64,000 nt of DNA. Source: Prosthecochloris marina (GTDB lineage: Bacteria > Bacteroidota > Chlorobiia > Chlorobiales > Chlorobiaceae). Numbering within the stretch: position 1 is the stretch's first letter; each line of letters begins with the position of its first letter. The notes under the pieces were generated by a model. That model did no database searches. It had not been told where the DNA came from and was given only the letters and a program-made list of their open reading frames with translations. A program made the position numbers and the translations under genes. The DNA is taken from NCBI RefSeq assembly GCF_003182595.1, contig NZ_PDNZ01000006.1, positions 1-64,000 on the forward strand, in the 5' to 3' direction. This document shows, piece by piece, positions 47,011 to 58,707 of the stretch.

Positions 47011-47037
47011 AAAAAAGCCCCCCTGAGTAGGGAGGCT
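47011..47037 (-). terminator. Intrinsic terminator of idh
   Basis: Minus strand: AGCCTCCCTACTCAGGGGGG then CTTTTTTTATAAA. The stem is 7-8 bp with a T7 tail. It lies about 33 bases beyond the idh stop codon and prevents read-through toward nrdJ. Confidence 0.85.
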
Positions 47038-47069
47038 TGTAGGAAAGGCTTGCCAATCAACGATTTTTA

Positions 47070-49325
<2,256 letters not shown>

Positions 49326-49473
49326 TTATTATAACGGTCACGAGAAAAAAACATTTCCGGCCGTAAACGGTTACGAGCCAACGAAAAACAGATCCCTCAT
49401 CGCCTGAAAAACAGGCAATTTCAACAATTTTATATACCATGCCGGCAACGGTTTAGTCGCGGCAGAATAAAAA

Positions 49474-49501
49474 CCGGAGATGGTGTGAGTCTTGTCTCCG
49501 G
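49474..49501 (-). terminator. Intrinsic terminator of fabI
   Basis: The stem CCGGAGA / TCTCCGG with a 14-base loop is followed on the minus strand by a T6 run (CCGGTTTTTTATTC). It lies five bases beyond the fabI stop. Confidence 0.85.
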
Positions 49502-49505
49502 TGGA

Positions 49506-50387
49506 TTATTTGGAGGGTGAAAAATCTTCCAGGCCGACCCTTGCAGCAAGTTCCTCGTCATGAAGAGCTTCGTCAGCCAGTCTGATCATGGGAATCGTAG
49601 CCCCCATGGAACTGTAACCGCCATCATGAAAGAGATTCTGCATGGTCACCTTGCGAGTCAAATCACTCAGCAGGGTCACGGCATACTCTGCACATTCTTC
49701 CGCAGATGCATTGCCAAGCGGAGACATCAGGTCGCTATACTCGTGCATTTTCTCAAACCCGGGAATACCACTCCCTGCCTTGGTGTATGTAGGGCTTTGC
49801 GAAATCGTGTTGATCCTGATACCGCGCTTCGCCAAACGTGGCCCATAACTCCTGACTATCGACTCCAATAACGACTTGGCGTCTCCCATATCGGAATAAG
49901 TCCAGTAGTTTCTCTGAGAGGCGATGTAGGAAAGAGCCAGAATACTTCCACCGTCATTGAGCACGTCGTTCTTCAACGCAAACGATACCAAACGATGCAG
50001 TGAGATCCCGGACACATTCAGCGTTTTCATAAACCATTCGTAATTCAGCTCCTCATAGGGGACCTGTTTACGAATGTTCTGGGACATTCCTATCGAATGA
50101 ACGATAAAATCGACACTGCCGAGTTTTTCCGACAACTCCTTGAAAGCTTTGTCGACATCCTCATCCTTGCTTGCGTCGCACATAATAACCGGCGCGTTGC
50201 CGCAAGACTCAGCCAGCTCCTGAATATTACCGAACCTCAGTGCCGTAGCTATATTGGAAATTGCCACCTCGGCACCTTCGCGGTAAGCATGGAGAGCAAT
50301 CTGCCATCCAATGCTACTTTCATCCAGCGGACCGAAAACAATTCCTTTTTTTCCTTTCAAAAGACCGTAATGCGCTTTATCAGGCAT
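49506..50387 (-). CDS. fabI: Enoyl-[acyl-carrier-protein] reductase (NADH)
   Basis: 293 aa SDR-fold enzyme. The dinucleotide region KGIVFGPLDESSIGWQIA shows the FabI-type G..N.SI.W.IA spacing. DFIVHSIGMS follows, and the catalytic YxxxxxxK is at Tyr164 and Lys171 (TYSDMGDAKSLLE). IRINTISQSPTYTKAGSGIPGF is the substrate loop. It performs the last step of fatty-acid elongation. Variation in the first glycine-rich loop (FGPLDESS) from the common GVANxxS is notable but seen in the Bacteroidetes/Chlorobi group. Confidence 0.95.
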   Translation of the reverse strand: MPDKAHYGLLKGKKGIVFGPLDESSIGWQIALHAYREGAEVAISNIATALRFGNIQELAESCGNAPVIMCDASKDEDVDKAFKELSEKLGSVDFIVHSIGMSQNIRKQVPYEELNYEWFMKTLNVSGISLHRLVSFALKNDVLNDGGSILALSYIASQRNYWTYSDMGDAKSLLESIVRSYGPRLAKRGIRINTISQSPTYTKAGSGIPGFEKMHEYSDLMSPLGNASAEECAEYAVTLLSDLTRKVTMQNLFHDGGYSSMGATIPMIRLADEALHDEELAARVGLEDFSPSK

Positions 50388-50575
50388 ATTATAAGCTGAT
50401 TCTTTTAACAGTTACCTGGGGTAAAAATCCCTGAAAAGTTAATATTTTAAAAGGAGAAGATACAAAGAATACAGCCAAATGCACAATGTATCACCAAGAA
50501 AACTTGCTTTAGAGTCCCTCTTTTAATTGCCTTGAGCAACCTGAAAACAAGGTGGACGGAACGCAGAAAACGGCG

Positions 50576-50636
50576 TGTACACAGAGTACATGAGGATTTC
50601 GAGCACCGGCCAACGAAGTATTCGGATCGCGCAGCA
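50576..50636. repeat. Second copy of the hairpin-plus-body element, after the ArsA-like gene
   Basis: TGTAC-ACAGA-GTACA (50576-50590) is followed at once by a 46-base body (50591-50636) matching 43251-43296 at 38 of 46 positions. The body starts TGAGGATTTCGAGCACC in both copies. The rest of 50388-50575 holds no recognised gene; it should include the fabI promoter. Confidence 0.65.
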
Positions 50637-50653
50637 AATTATAGAGGTGACCT

Positions 50654-51955
50654 TTAGAATTTCATTTTCCTCAACGAGCGTAACTTGTTAAGTACATTCT
50701 TATTGACATTGAGCTCCATATCCTCTTTATCTACCGGAACCTCCCTGAACAACAACCTCAGAAGATCGTCTTCCCTGACATATTTTTCCATTTCCAAACT
50801 GTACAGTGCCCTGGGTAAAGTAATGATACGTTGCGCTCGATCTACTGTAACGACAATATCGGTACCCATCCGCTTTACATCGACTGTTTCAGCTTCTTTC
50901 AGGAATGGAATACGAATACAGAGCATTTCGAGGTGGTCTTCGGCATGAGCACTTTTTTTGGACTCTATCCAGAAATTTTTACCTGAATAATAAACCTTAT
51001 CAGGAGACTGGTCACCAAAAACCAGTTTGCTGACTTCATGCAGCGCGTCCGGGCCGATCGGCTCGGTACGCTGGAGCTGACAACGAAATACCGGAGTAGG
51101 ATAGAAAGAATTATCGATTTCCATCAGATATTTGCTATGGAGATCGGCCCAAAACTCAAAATACTCTCCGACGGTTTTCGATGTCGGCAAAATCTTGTTG
51201 ATAACGATACCGTCTATATTGATACCATAGAGATGAACGAAGGTATATGCTCTTTTTGTCTCGAGGATGGAAAGTTTCTCGGGATTCAGAACCAGCCTGA
51301 ACGTCACTTCAGGACTCAGAATGAATTTGTTGATATCCTCCATTTGTTTCAAGAGAACATTGACCTCATTGAAAAACTCTTCATCAGGAATCGAGTTCTT
51401 GCCCATCGGACGGGCAAGAGAGGACATGCTCTTATAAAGCTTGAAAAACTGTTTGCCCATGTTGCCCCCGATGATAATTTCAGGGTAGGCCAACAGCCTG
51501 AGCGTGTTTCCGGTTGGTGAAGTATCCAGTACAACCGCATCCCATCTGCCAGACTGGGCTTCATCAACCAGTCTGCCCAAAGCAAAAATCTCATCGAGCC
51601 CCGGCTGGGTAGTCAGTTCGGAAGCCATCCCGCTATCGATACCCTGATTTTGATAGGATGAAGAAACGAACTTCTGAAACCCTGACATGTTTTTCTTCAG
51701 TTCATGAATCGTATCGACTTCAAGACCGTAAAGATTATGCTCGATTTTCTGGGGCTCGTTCCGGCTTATTGGCATGTTGAAGACATCCGAAAGGGAATGC
51801 GCCGGATCGGAAGACATAATGAGGACCCGCTTGTTTTTTCTCGCCAGGGCTACAGCCGTTGAAGAAGAAACGGTGGTTTTTCCTGTCCCTCCCTTGCCCG
51901 AGTATATTATTACTCTTGGTTGTGGCCGACCCTCTTCGAGATCCCTCGACAACAT
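50654..51955 (-). CDS. ArsA/Get3-type anion-transporting ATPase family protein
   Basis: 433 aa, one nucleotide-binding domain. The deviant Walker A YSGKGGTGKTTVSSSTA (about 18-34) is followed by LIMSSDPAHSLSDVF (switch I) and AVVLDTSPTGNTLRLL (switch II). INGIDGIVINKILP-like sequence (INIDGIVINKILP) is the A-loop side. The C-terminal part (about 320-433) is the beta-rich tail seen in green sulfur bacterial and actinobacterial ArsA-like proteins. No arsenic genes are nearby. Chlorobi carry several such paralogues, some linked to chlorosomes or bacteriochlorophyll, so a targeting or assembly role is more likely than arsenite export. This is inference. Confidence 0.9.
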   Translation of the reverse strand: MLSRDLEEGRPQPRVIIYSGKGGTGKTTVSSSTAVALARKNKRVLIMSSDPAHSLSDVFNMPISRNEPQKIEHNLYGLEVDTIHELKKNMSGFQKFVSSSYQNQGIDSGMASELTTQPGLDEIFALGRLVDEAQSGRWDAVVLDTSPTGNTLRLLAYPEIIIGGNMGKQFFKLYKSMSSLARPMGKNSIPDEEFFNEVNVLLKQMEDINKFILSPEVTFRLVLNPEKLSILETKRAYTFVHLYGINIDGIVINKILPTSKTVGEYFEFWADLHSKYLMEIDNSFYPTPVFRCQLQRTEPIGPDALHEVSKLVFGDQSPDKVYYSGKNFWIESKKSAHAEDHLEMLCIRIPFLKEAETVDVKRMGTDIVVTVDRAQRIITLPRALYSLEMEKYVREDDLLRLLFREVPVDKEDMELNVNKNVLNKLRSLRKMKF

Positions 51956-52052
51956 AGATTTTTCTCCTGTTTTTAATCCGAATTTTTCTGCCGCAGAGCA
52001 CCAGAGAATACGTACTGCAAGTTTAGAAAGTTAAAAGTACCACTTTCCAGCT

Positions 52053-52637
52053 TTATATGAAACGTATCTTTTTCTGTAACGCGAGCTCCAGCTGCCTCAT
52101 ATACTCGGCATGTTCAACTTCCACGGCACCAAGAAACTCGAGATGAGAATTCATGATCTGCGCGTCGAGAAGCTCGTACCCTTTTTTGTCAAGGTGCTTT
52201 ACCAGTATATCGAACGCAACCTTGGAAGCGTTTGAAACGGTGTAAAACATGGATTCACCGAAAAATGCACCTCCGATAGCAAGACCGTACAAGCCACCCG
52301 CAAGCTCATCACCGCGGTAGCATTCCACACTATGGGCAAAACCCTGTTCGTGAAGCTCGGTGTATGTCGCAATGATTTCTTCCGATATCCATGTCTGAGA
52401 TTCCTCTTCACGTGGAGCGGCACAACTGCGAATAACCCTGCCGAAATCCCGGTTGAAATATACATCGAACGCACCTTTCCTTACCAGGCTCCTGACAACC
52501 CTGGATGTCTTGTAGTTTCGGAGCGGAACAATTGCCCTGCGATGAGGTTGACACCAATAAACTTTCTCATCATCAGGATCCGCCATAGGAAAGTAACCGT
52601 GCAGATATGCTCGAAGAACTTCATCAAGCCTCAACAT
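52053..52637 (-). CDS. aat: Leucyl/phenylalanyl-tRNA-protein transferase
   Basis: 194 aa. AYLHGYFPMADPDDEKVYWCQPHRRAIVPL covers the N-terminal hallmark (GxFPM...WW.P). TWISEEIIATYTELHEQGFAHSVE (about 98-121) and GGLYGLAIGGAFFGESMF (about 130-147) form the GNAT-like catalytic core. LLDAQIMNSHLEFLGAVEV completes the family pattern. It adds Leu or Phe to the N terminus of proteins, marking them for ClpS/ClpAP degradation. It is about 30 residues shorter than the E. coli enzyme, common in this group. Confidence 0.94.
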   Translation of the reverse strand: MLRLDEVLRAYLHGYFPMADPDDEKVYWCQPHRRAIVPLRNYKTSRVVRSLVRKGAFDVYFNRDFGRVIRSCAAPREEESQTWISEEIIATYTELHEQGFAHSVECYRGDELAGGLYGLAIGGAFFGESMFYTVSNASKVAFDILVKHLDKKGYELLDAQIMNSHLEFLGAVEVEHAEYMRQLELALQKKIRFI

Positions 52638-52675
52638 ATAAAACCCCTACCCTTTTCATCCTGAACAAACCAGAG

Positions 52676-53719
52676 TCATTGGCTTTCTGTTCGGCAATCG
52701 GCCCAGGCAGCCTCGACATAGTCGGCCAAATCCTCCCATTGCCCTTTCGTTATCCATTCGGCAATGTAGTTTACCGTTTTGCTGTAACCCATTGGCGCCC
52801 TGTTTGGCTTGAGCAACCAGTCGCGGAGAATATCTCCGTCGAGAGAATGCATGGTCATGCCCAAAGAAAGCTCCTCGATCGCCAGAGCGTTCGATTCCTG
52901 TTCGATCTGCCCGTCGAGAGGTCTGACCAGCAGTTTTTTGCCCAGATGCAATGCCTCACCAGGCAGCTCGAACCCTGCGTTGCAGACAACACCTCTGCTT
53001 TCCTGAAGATCACGGAGAAACCCTTCACGCGAATACCCTCTGTAGTGAAGATGACCATCATCATGATCGTCTTTGACTTTCCCGTATATGTAGAATTCAT
53101 GGTTGTCAAAGGGAATAAGAAGCTTCGATACATCCTCGACCTCTTCAAAAGGCAGATAGACAAGTACCTTGCTCTCCTTTGCCTCGACCTCTTCGGCATC
53201 ATAGAGACTTTGAGGGATTACGGGCGGAAATATGGGTTCGTTAAAATGGTGCCAGTGAAGGCCTGCATTGTACTGTGCCGGAGCAAAGTTCAACAATGTA
53301 TAGCGTTCAAAGATACTTCCCTTGGCCATTGGGACATCATAACGAAAGGCATACTGGTGACCGAACCCCACCGACGGAATATTTTTAACTCTTGCAGCCA
53401 TAGAGGTTACGGGCTCAAAATCGGTAATGATGAGGTCGATTTCGTTCACATCCAGCATGAACACATCCGTCATCAGTCTGCCAAGGTCGAGTTGAAACAT
53501 CGTCTCGATATAATTCATCTTTCCGCGGTATGTCACCAACGTCAGGCCCTTTAAAACCTTGTAAGGAGCAAAAACCTCAATTTCCTTCAGTTCCTCCTCT
53601 TTTCTCCCGCTGATTATCACTTCAACCTCATGACCGAAGTCGCGCAAACTGGTTACCAGTTCTCTGCTCCGGCTTATATGACCGTTCCCTGTTCCCTGCA
53701 CACCAAAAAGGATTTTCAT
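52676..53719 (-). CDS. MJ1255/VC2487-type glycosyltransferase
   Basis: 347 aa GT-B fold. The start KILFGVQGTGNGHISRSRELVTSL contains the G.G.GH.SR block at the donor-domain entry. DLIITDFEPVTSMAAR and GFGHQYAF follow. The C-terminal donor site reads GVVCNAGFELPGEALHLGKKLLVRPLDGQIEQESNA (cover of the nucleotide-sugar loop with Gly/Glu/Gln residues). It is related to the MurG/MGT families. The acceptor is unknown; envelope polysaccharide or glycolipid is plausible. It lies between aat and the UvrD-like helicase on the same strand. Confidence 0.85.
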   Translation of the reverse strand: MKILFGVQGTGNGHISRSRELVTSLRDFGHEVEVIISGRKEEELKEIEVFAPYKVLKGLTLVTYRGKMNYIETMFQLDLGRLMTDVFMLDVNEIDLIITDFEPVTSMAARVKNIPSVGFGHQYAFRYDVPMAKGSIFERYTLLNFAPAQYNAGLHWHHFNEPIFPPVIPQSLYDAEEVEAKESKVLVYLPFEEVEDVSKLLIPFDNHEFYIYGKVKDDHDDGHLHYRGYSREGFLRDLQESRGVVCNAGFELPGEALHLGKKLLVRPLDGQIEQESNALAIEELSLGMTMHSLDGDILRDWLLKPNRAPMGYSKTVNYIAEWITKGQWEDLADYVEAAWADCRTESQ

Positions 53720-53834
53720 GCTGTAAAATCTTTCCGCACTGAGCGATCGCTTATGATTGACTGATTAATTTATACCTGGTCTCCAAGACAGCCTTCCTCT
53801 TTTTCAATCCCCAGCCTGGTCAGGTGGCTGAAAT

Positions 53835-56048
53835 CTATTGTTCGAAGGTAAGGTTAGCATACTGTACCATCAATGTTTTCTCACCGACATTCCTGAATTT
53901 GATCTTTGCTTTCTGGCGCTCGCCCGTCCCCTGGACCGATAACACTATACCGGGACCGAACATGGCATGATGCACTCTCGTTCCGGATTTCAAACCGGAA
54001 GATCGCTCATCCGAGCTGCTATTTCCACCGCTTTTCGAAACAGAAGAAGGCACCGGTGTTCTTCCGTTACATCGCTCGATGCTCTGCTTTTTTTCCGAAA
54101 CACTCCCGTTACTTTGTTTTTTCCCGCTTTCGGTAATCAGGATACTGCTGTCAACCTCGTCGATGAACATGGACTTCATACATGTCTGCGGCTGCCCATA
54201 ATAGTAGCGACTCTTTGCCCAGGAGAGAAAAACCTTTTGCTGTGCCCTTGTCACGGCAACGTAGAACAACCTTCTTTCTTCTTCAAGTTCATCCGACTCG
54301 TAATAGTTAAGAGGAAATAACCTCTCCTCGAGACCGGTAATAAAAACCACGGGAAACTCGAGCCCCTTAGCGGCATGAACCGTCATCAGGGAAACATAAT
54401 TGTCATCTTCCTGAACCTCTTCGTAATCGGTTGCCAGAGAGATCCCGTTCAAAAAGTCGTTCAGGCCGTTTGTGCCTTCATTATGATCTGAAAAATCCCT
54501 TGCCATCGAAAGCAGCTCCTGGAGATTTTCATAGCGTGCCATCGATTCAGGGGTATTTTCAGCCTGAAGCAACGATGTAATACCTGTCGATTCATAGAGA
54601 GCGGAAAGCACGTCATAAACCGAGCCCTCTTTCGCGATATCCTTCAACTGCTCTATAACAGCAATGAATCCCTGAAGAGCATTACGCAGCCTCGCAGGAA
54701 AATCAGCTTCTTCCGCTTTCAAAATAGCTTCATACAAGGAGGAATTGTTCGTAAGCGCATAGTCACGAAGTTTGCCGATACTGACCTCACCGATTTTCCG
54801 GGGAGGAAAATTGATAATACGCAAGAGGGATTCGGTATCCTGATCATTACGTATAAATCGGAGATATGCAACGGCATCCTTGATCTCCTTACGTTTGTAA
54901 AATGAAACACTCCCGAAAATTCTGTAAGGAATCCTGTCCATCCGAAAGATATCCTCCAGGACCCTCGACTGTGCGTTGGTCCGGTAAAAGACCGCAAAAT
55001 CCTTGTAGTCAAAGCCTTTTGTCAGTTTCCAGGTACGGATATACTCTCCGACCTTTTCGGCTTCCCTTTTTTCGTTGAACGACTCGAGAAGCGTCAAAGG
55101 CTCGCCACTGCTCTGCCTGGAAACAAGCTCCTTTTCTATCTGCCTCCTGTTACGCTTGATAACCCCGTTTGCAGCCTGGAGAATTGTCTGCGTGCTGCGA
55201 TAGTTTTCAACCAGCTTGAAAACCGAAGCCTCAGGGTAGTCATCCTGGAAATTCAGGATATTGGTGATATCCGCACCTCGCCAAGAGTAAATGGATTGTG
55301 CATCATCTCCAACCACAAAAATGTTTCGATGTTTTGCGGCAAGGGACTTCGCAACAAGGTATTGAGCCTTGTTCGTATCCTGGTACTCGTCGATCAGAAT
55401 GTAGCGGAAATAGTGCTGCAGCTGTTCGAGCACTGCCGGTTGTGCCTGAAAAAGCTCAAGAGGTTTGATGAGCAGGTCGTCAAAATCAAGCGCATTGTTC
55501 TCCCGGAGCTTGCGGACATAAACCTCATAAATCTGCGCCGCTTTCTGACCGTTATAATCCGAAGCCTGTGCATGAAACTGATCGGGCAGAATAAAACTGT
55601 TTTTTGCCTTGCTTATGATTCCCTGCACAGTATTGACAGGCACGGCATCAACAGGAATATTCAGCTCCTTCATCACCTGACGTATCAAACTCTTGCTGTC
55701 ATCGGAATCATAAATCGAAAAGTTGCCATCATAACCTATCAGATGAATATAGTTACGAAGCAGACGAGCGAATATTGAATGGAACGTGCCGATCCAGAGC
55801 CCTCTTGAACTTCCGCTGTGCAGCAGCTCATCCACACGCTGACGCATTTCGTTGGCCGCCTTGTTCGTAAAGGTCAGTGCAAGAATCTGGTGAGGGGCAA
55901 CGTTTTCCTCGCCGATCAGATAAGCTATTCTGTACGTAATGACCCTGGTTTTGCCCGAACCTGCGCCTGCAAGCACCATAACCGGTCCTTCGGTAGTCTG
56001 AACAGCCTGGCGCTGTACATCATTGAGTTGTTGAAGAAAATCAATCAA
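53835..56048 (-). CDS. uvrD: UvrD/PcrA-type DNA helicase
   Basis: 737 aa superfamily 1A helicase. Motifs in order: LNDVQRQAVQTTEGPVMVLAGAGSGKT region (Q motif and I), TFTNKAANEMRQRV (Ia), GTFHSIFARLLR, DEYQDTNKAQY (II), VVGDDAQSIYSWRGAD (III), VENYRSTQTIL (IV), LMTVHAAKGLEFPVVFITGLEE (V) and RRLFYVAVTRAQQKVFL (VI). The C-terminal Tudor-like tail (about 680-737: VHHAMFGPGIVLSVQGTG) contacts RNA polymerase in PcrA/UvrD. It unwinds DNA in nucleotide-excision and mismatch repair. Confidence 0.95.
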   Translation of the reverse strand: MIDFLQQLNDVQRQAVQTTEGPVMVLAGAGSGKTRVITYRIAYLIGEENVAPHQILALTFTNKAANEMRQRVDELLHSGSSRGLWIGTFHSIFARLLRNYIHLIGYDGNFSIYDSDDSKSLIRQVMKELNIPVDAVPVNTVQGIISKAKNSFILPDQFHAQASDYNGQKAAQIYEVYVRKLRENNALDFDDLLIKPLELFQAQPAVLEQLQHYFRYILIDEYQDTNKAQYLVAKSLAAKHRNIFVVGDDAQSIYSWRGADITNILNFQDDYPEASVFKLVENYRSTQTILQAANGVIKRNRRQIEKELVSRQSSGEPLTLLESFNEKREAEKVGEYIRTWKLTKGFDYKDFAVFYRTNAQSRVLEDIFRMDRIPYRIFGSVSFYKRKEIKDAVAYLRFIRNDQDTESLLRIINFPPRKIGEVSIGKLRDYALTNNSSLYEAILKAEEADFPARLRNALQGFIAVIEQLKDIAKEGSVYDVLSALYESTGITSLLQAENTPESMARYENLQELLSMARDFSDHNEGTNGLNDFLNGISLATDYEEVQEDDNYVSLMTVHAAKGLEFPVVFITGLEERLFPLNYYESDELEEERRLFYVAVTRAQQKVFLSWAKSRYYYGQPQTCMKSMFIDEVDSSILITESGKKQSNGSVSEKKQSIERCNGRTPVPSSVSKSGGNSSSDERSSGLKSGTRVHHAMFGPGIVLSVQGTGERQKAKIKFRNVGEKTLMVQYANLTFEQ

Positions 56049-56128
56049 AACGATTATCGAAAAAAAGTTAGTCCATAAAAGGCTCGATCGAGCCGTATCA
56101 TTTTATCGCGGTTAAAATAAAAAAAAAG

Positions 56129-56154
56129 ACCGTCTTCCACTGAAAAGAGACGGT
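56129..56154 (-). terminator. Intrinsic terminator upstream of uvrD
   Basis: The stem ACCGTCT / AGACGGT with a 12-base loop is followed on the minus strand by a run of nine T. It lies about 80 bases before the uvrD ATG. It must end a transcript arriving from the phhB side, which implies that something is transcribed between 56155 and 56536. Confidence 0.8.
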
Positions 56155-56536
56155 TTGTTTCTCTAAGTAAACGTTCAATCGGGCTAAGCCCTGTCAAAAG
56201 GAAGACAAAAAAACGATAATCATCCTGGAAAAATCGCCTTTCTATTCTGAAAGCAACTCGCTCCAATCGCGTGAGTTGTCGCACATATTTTCTGAGTCTA
56301 CCATTTTTGAAGCATCATCGAAGAACATCTCCAATATTGTTCATCATGTATCTCCTTTATCCATACCGTTTTTTTTTAGCAATCGAGCACCGATCAGTTC
56401 CATCATTTCAAGCTTTTCTTTCAACACACATACTTCGACATAGCCATCTCCAACGTTCTTTAATGGTTTCTATCTTTAAAAGTATTGATATTTTCAATCT
56501 TCTTCATGCTCAATCGTATGCATTAACAAAGTATTT
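56155..56536 (-). other. Gene-poor stretch with two overlapping tiny ORFs
   Basis: No long frame exists. Minus strand: AAAGGAG lies 5 bases before ATGATG (56347-56342), which opens a 10-codon frame (MMNNIGDVLR) ending at 56315. In another frame an internal ATG (56328) starts 28 codons ending at 56242, acidic and Cys-bearing: MFFDDASKMVDSENMCDNSR then DWSELLSE. A one-base shift would join them, so this may be a frameshifted small gene or a coupled pair. A good terminator follows at 56129. Confidence 0.35.
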
Positions 56537-56833
56537 TCAGCCCTCATAGAGCATCGATGTTCTCTCTGCCATTTCGAAATCTTTTTCGCTCAGTCCGCCG
56601 AGCGAATGGCTCCACCAGGAAACCGTTACCTTCCCCCACTCGGTCAACACAACAGGATGATGATCGGCTTTCTCGGCAATTATCCCGACTTTTACGCTGA
56701 ACGCTACAGCACCCGTAAAGTCTTCGAATATAAACTCCCTGACAAGACGTTTTTCCCCGTCTACGACAACAACATCCCATCCGTTGAGCTCCCGGATCTT
56801 CTTCTCAACGAGATCGTCATTAAGCTTTTCCAT
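56537..56833 (-). CDS. phhB: Pterin-4a-carbinolamine dehydratase
   Basis: 98 aa, full length for the family. The catalytic signature AEKADHHPVVLTEWGKVTVSW (about 53-73) holds the essential His-His-Pro, followed by SHSLGGLSEKDFEMA with the last conserved residues. It dehydrates 4a-hydroxytetrahydropterin after aromatic amino-acid hydroxylation. In bacteria without such a hydroxylase it may serve in molybdopterin or other pterin metabolism. No hydroxylase gene is nearby. Confidence 0.93.
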   Translation of the reverse strand: MEKLNDDLVEKKIRELNGWDVVVVDGEKRLVREFIFEDFTGAVAFSVKVGIIAEKADHHPVVLTEWGKVTVSWWSHSLGGLSEKDFEMAERTSMLYEG

Positions 56834-57128
56834 AGAGATATCCTGTTTGTTTCAATATGCCGCGGGTGAACTATGTACTGAAAACAACGTTTTTCTTTTA
56901 TCCAATCCCGGCGTACCTTGCCTCGACACAATCATTTTACATTTCATCCATAGGTATTCAGTGCTATATTGAAGCGCCTCCAGCAATTTGTAATGCATCC
57001 TGATTTCATCCAAACTCATTTGAAGCAATGGACGAAAGGCACCCATAAACCCTGTGTTTTACCGGCAACACCATCGAAAGCGCTGATCATCACGGTGATT
57101 TTTTCAGTTTGATAACCCTATTGATACC
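56834..57128. other. Intergenic region between phhB and the GH13 gene
   Basis: A 64-codon minus-strand frame (56852-57046) has no ribosome-binding site and no family resemblance, so I leave it uncalled. At 57089-57099 lies the palindrome ATCACGGTGAT followed by T6, about 30 bases before the GH13 ATG. Its complement ATCACCGTGAT lies upstream of serS (20709). It could be an operator for the GH13 gene. Confidence 0.35.
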
Positions 57129-58571
57129 ATGTTCCCTTTAGTCTACGAAATAAATACACGGGTCTGGCTCCGCAAACTTTCTCACATATACCAGAAACCC
57201 GTCACGCTCGGCTCGGTTCCGGAAAAAGAGTTCGAATTTTTCTCATCATGTGGCTTCGACGTCATCTGGCTTATGGGTGTATGGAAACCAAGCCTTTACA
57301 GTCAGGCAACAGCCCGCTCTCACCAGAGTCTCCGAACGGCTTTTCTCAAGCAGTTGGAAAACCTTGTCCCGGAAGACATCGGAGCATCTCCTTACGCCAT
57401 CCCGGAATACAGCATCAATCCTTGCCTTGGCGAGGAAAAAGAACTCGATATATTTCGCGAAAGACTCAGTGCCTCGGGAATAAAACTCATGCTCGATTTC
57501 GTCCCCAACCACATGGCACTTGACAATAAATGGCTTCCCGAACACCCGGAATATTTCGTCACCGTATCGAACGAAGAGCAGTACCTCGATCCCGGTTCAT
57601 GCTTTGAATACAAGCGTGATCGCTACCTTGCCCATGGGAAAGATCCATACTTCCCTGCATGGACTGATACCTTGCAGTTGAACTATGCCAATTCCAAAAC
57701 CCACACGCTCATGATGGAGAACCTGCTTTCCATCAGTGAAAAATGTGATGCTGTCCGTTGCGACGTGGCCATGCTGATCCTCAAATCAGTATTTGACACA
57801 ACATGGGCTCCACTCACCGGTCCCATGCCGGACGAGTTCTGGCCAAAAGCGATAAAGGCCGTAAAATCCCGGAAACCAGGCTTTCTTTTCCTTGCAGAAT
57901 CCTACTGGAACAAAGAGTGGGAGCTGCAGCAAATGGGCTTCGACTACACCTATGACAAACCGTTTTATGACCACATCACCTCTCATCCTATCGATATCAC
58001 CAGGCTGAGAGAGCACTTGAAAGCCGAATGGAACTACCGGTCGAAACTCTGCCTGTTCCTTGAAAACCATGACGAACCGAGAGCTGCAAAAAAGCTGGGT
58101 CCGAATCACCTTGTCGCAGCCTTGATCCTGGTCACCTCACCGGGAATGCATCTCATTCACCAGGGACAAATGGAAGGATTCAGGTACCAGCTTCCTGTAC
58201 AGCTACTCCGTCAAGCCGATGAACCTTTCAATGGTGAACTGCATGAATTTTACCGGAAGCTGTTCAAGCTTACCAATACCGAGGTATTTACAAAAGGTAA
58301 AATCGAAATACTGAACCTCAATGTCCATGATACATCAGGCTGTATAGGTTACCGGCGATATGCCAATGGAGAATCGGCGTTTATCATTGTCAATTTCAGT
58401 TCAACCGGTGTTGAAGTCAATGTTGATCATGCGCAGCTCGAAATGCTTGATAAAAAAGAGCATTCGATCTTCAGTACGAAGCAGAACCTTGTTGCGGCCT
58501 CTCAGCACAAAACAGGTGTAGGGATCAAACTTTCCCAACACGAAGGGGTGGTCATTCATTGTAAGGATTGA
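57129..58571 (+). CDS. GH13 alpha-amylase family glycosidase
   Basis: 480 aa. A (beta/alpha)8 barrel with all GH13 regions: MLDFVPNHMA (region I, His128), AVRCDVAMLIL (region II, nucleophile Asp212), FLFLAESYWN (region III, acid Glu257) and FLENHDEPRAA (region IV, Asp315). GFDVIWLMGVWKPS is the N-terminal barrel strand. A beta-sandwich domain C is at about 395-480. There is no signal peptide, so it acts in the cytoplasm on glycogen or maltodextrin, likely together with GlgP. Exact specificity (amylase, transferase or maltosyl-type) cannot be assigned. Confidence 0.9.
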   Translation: MFPLVYEINTRVWLRKLSHIYQKPVTLGSVPEKEFEFFSSCGFDVIWLMGVWKPSLYSQATARSHQSLRTAFLKQLENLVPEDIGASPYAIPEYSINPCLGEEKELDIFRERLSASGIKLMLDFVPNHMALDNKWLPEHPEYFVTVSNEEQYLDPGSCFEYKRDRYLAHGKDPYFPAWTDTLQLNYANSKTHTLMMENLLSISEKCDAVRCDVAMLILKSVFDTTWAPLTGPMPDEFWPKAIKAVKSRKPGFLFLAESYWNKEWELQQMGFDYTYDKPFYDHITSHPIDITRLREHLKAEWNYRSKLCLFLENHDEPRAAKKLGPNHLVAALILVTSPGMHLIHQGQMEGFRYQLPVQLLRQADEPFNGELHEFYRKLFKLTNTEVFTKGKIEILNLNVHDTSGCIGYRRYANGESAFIIVNFSSTGVEVNVDHAQLEMLDKKEHSIFSTKQNLVAASQHKTGVGIKLSQHEGVVIHCKD

Positions 58572-58707
58572 GCAAACTTGACGTCGCTACGACATTGCAC
58601 AGTTTAAATCACGAATGTAAATTATTGTTATTATTATTGTTTTAGCCTTCTGTTTTTTGTGAACCGATACCGCACACCCTATCGAACAACTACATTGCGA
58701 TTGCGGC

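Noticed and set aside
56852..57046. A 64-codon minus-strand frame between phhB and the GH13 gene
   Set aside because: No Shine-Dalgarno and no recognisable family. Its composition looks plausible, so it is kept only as a remark.
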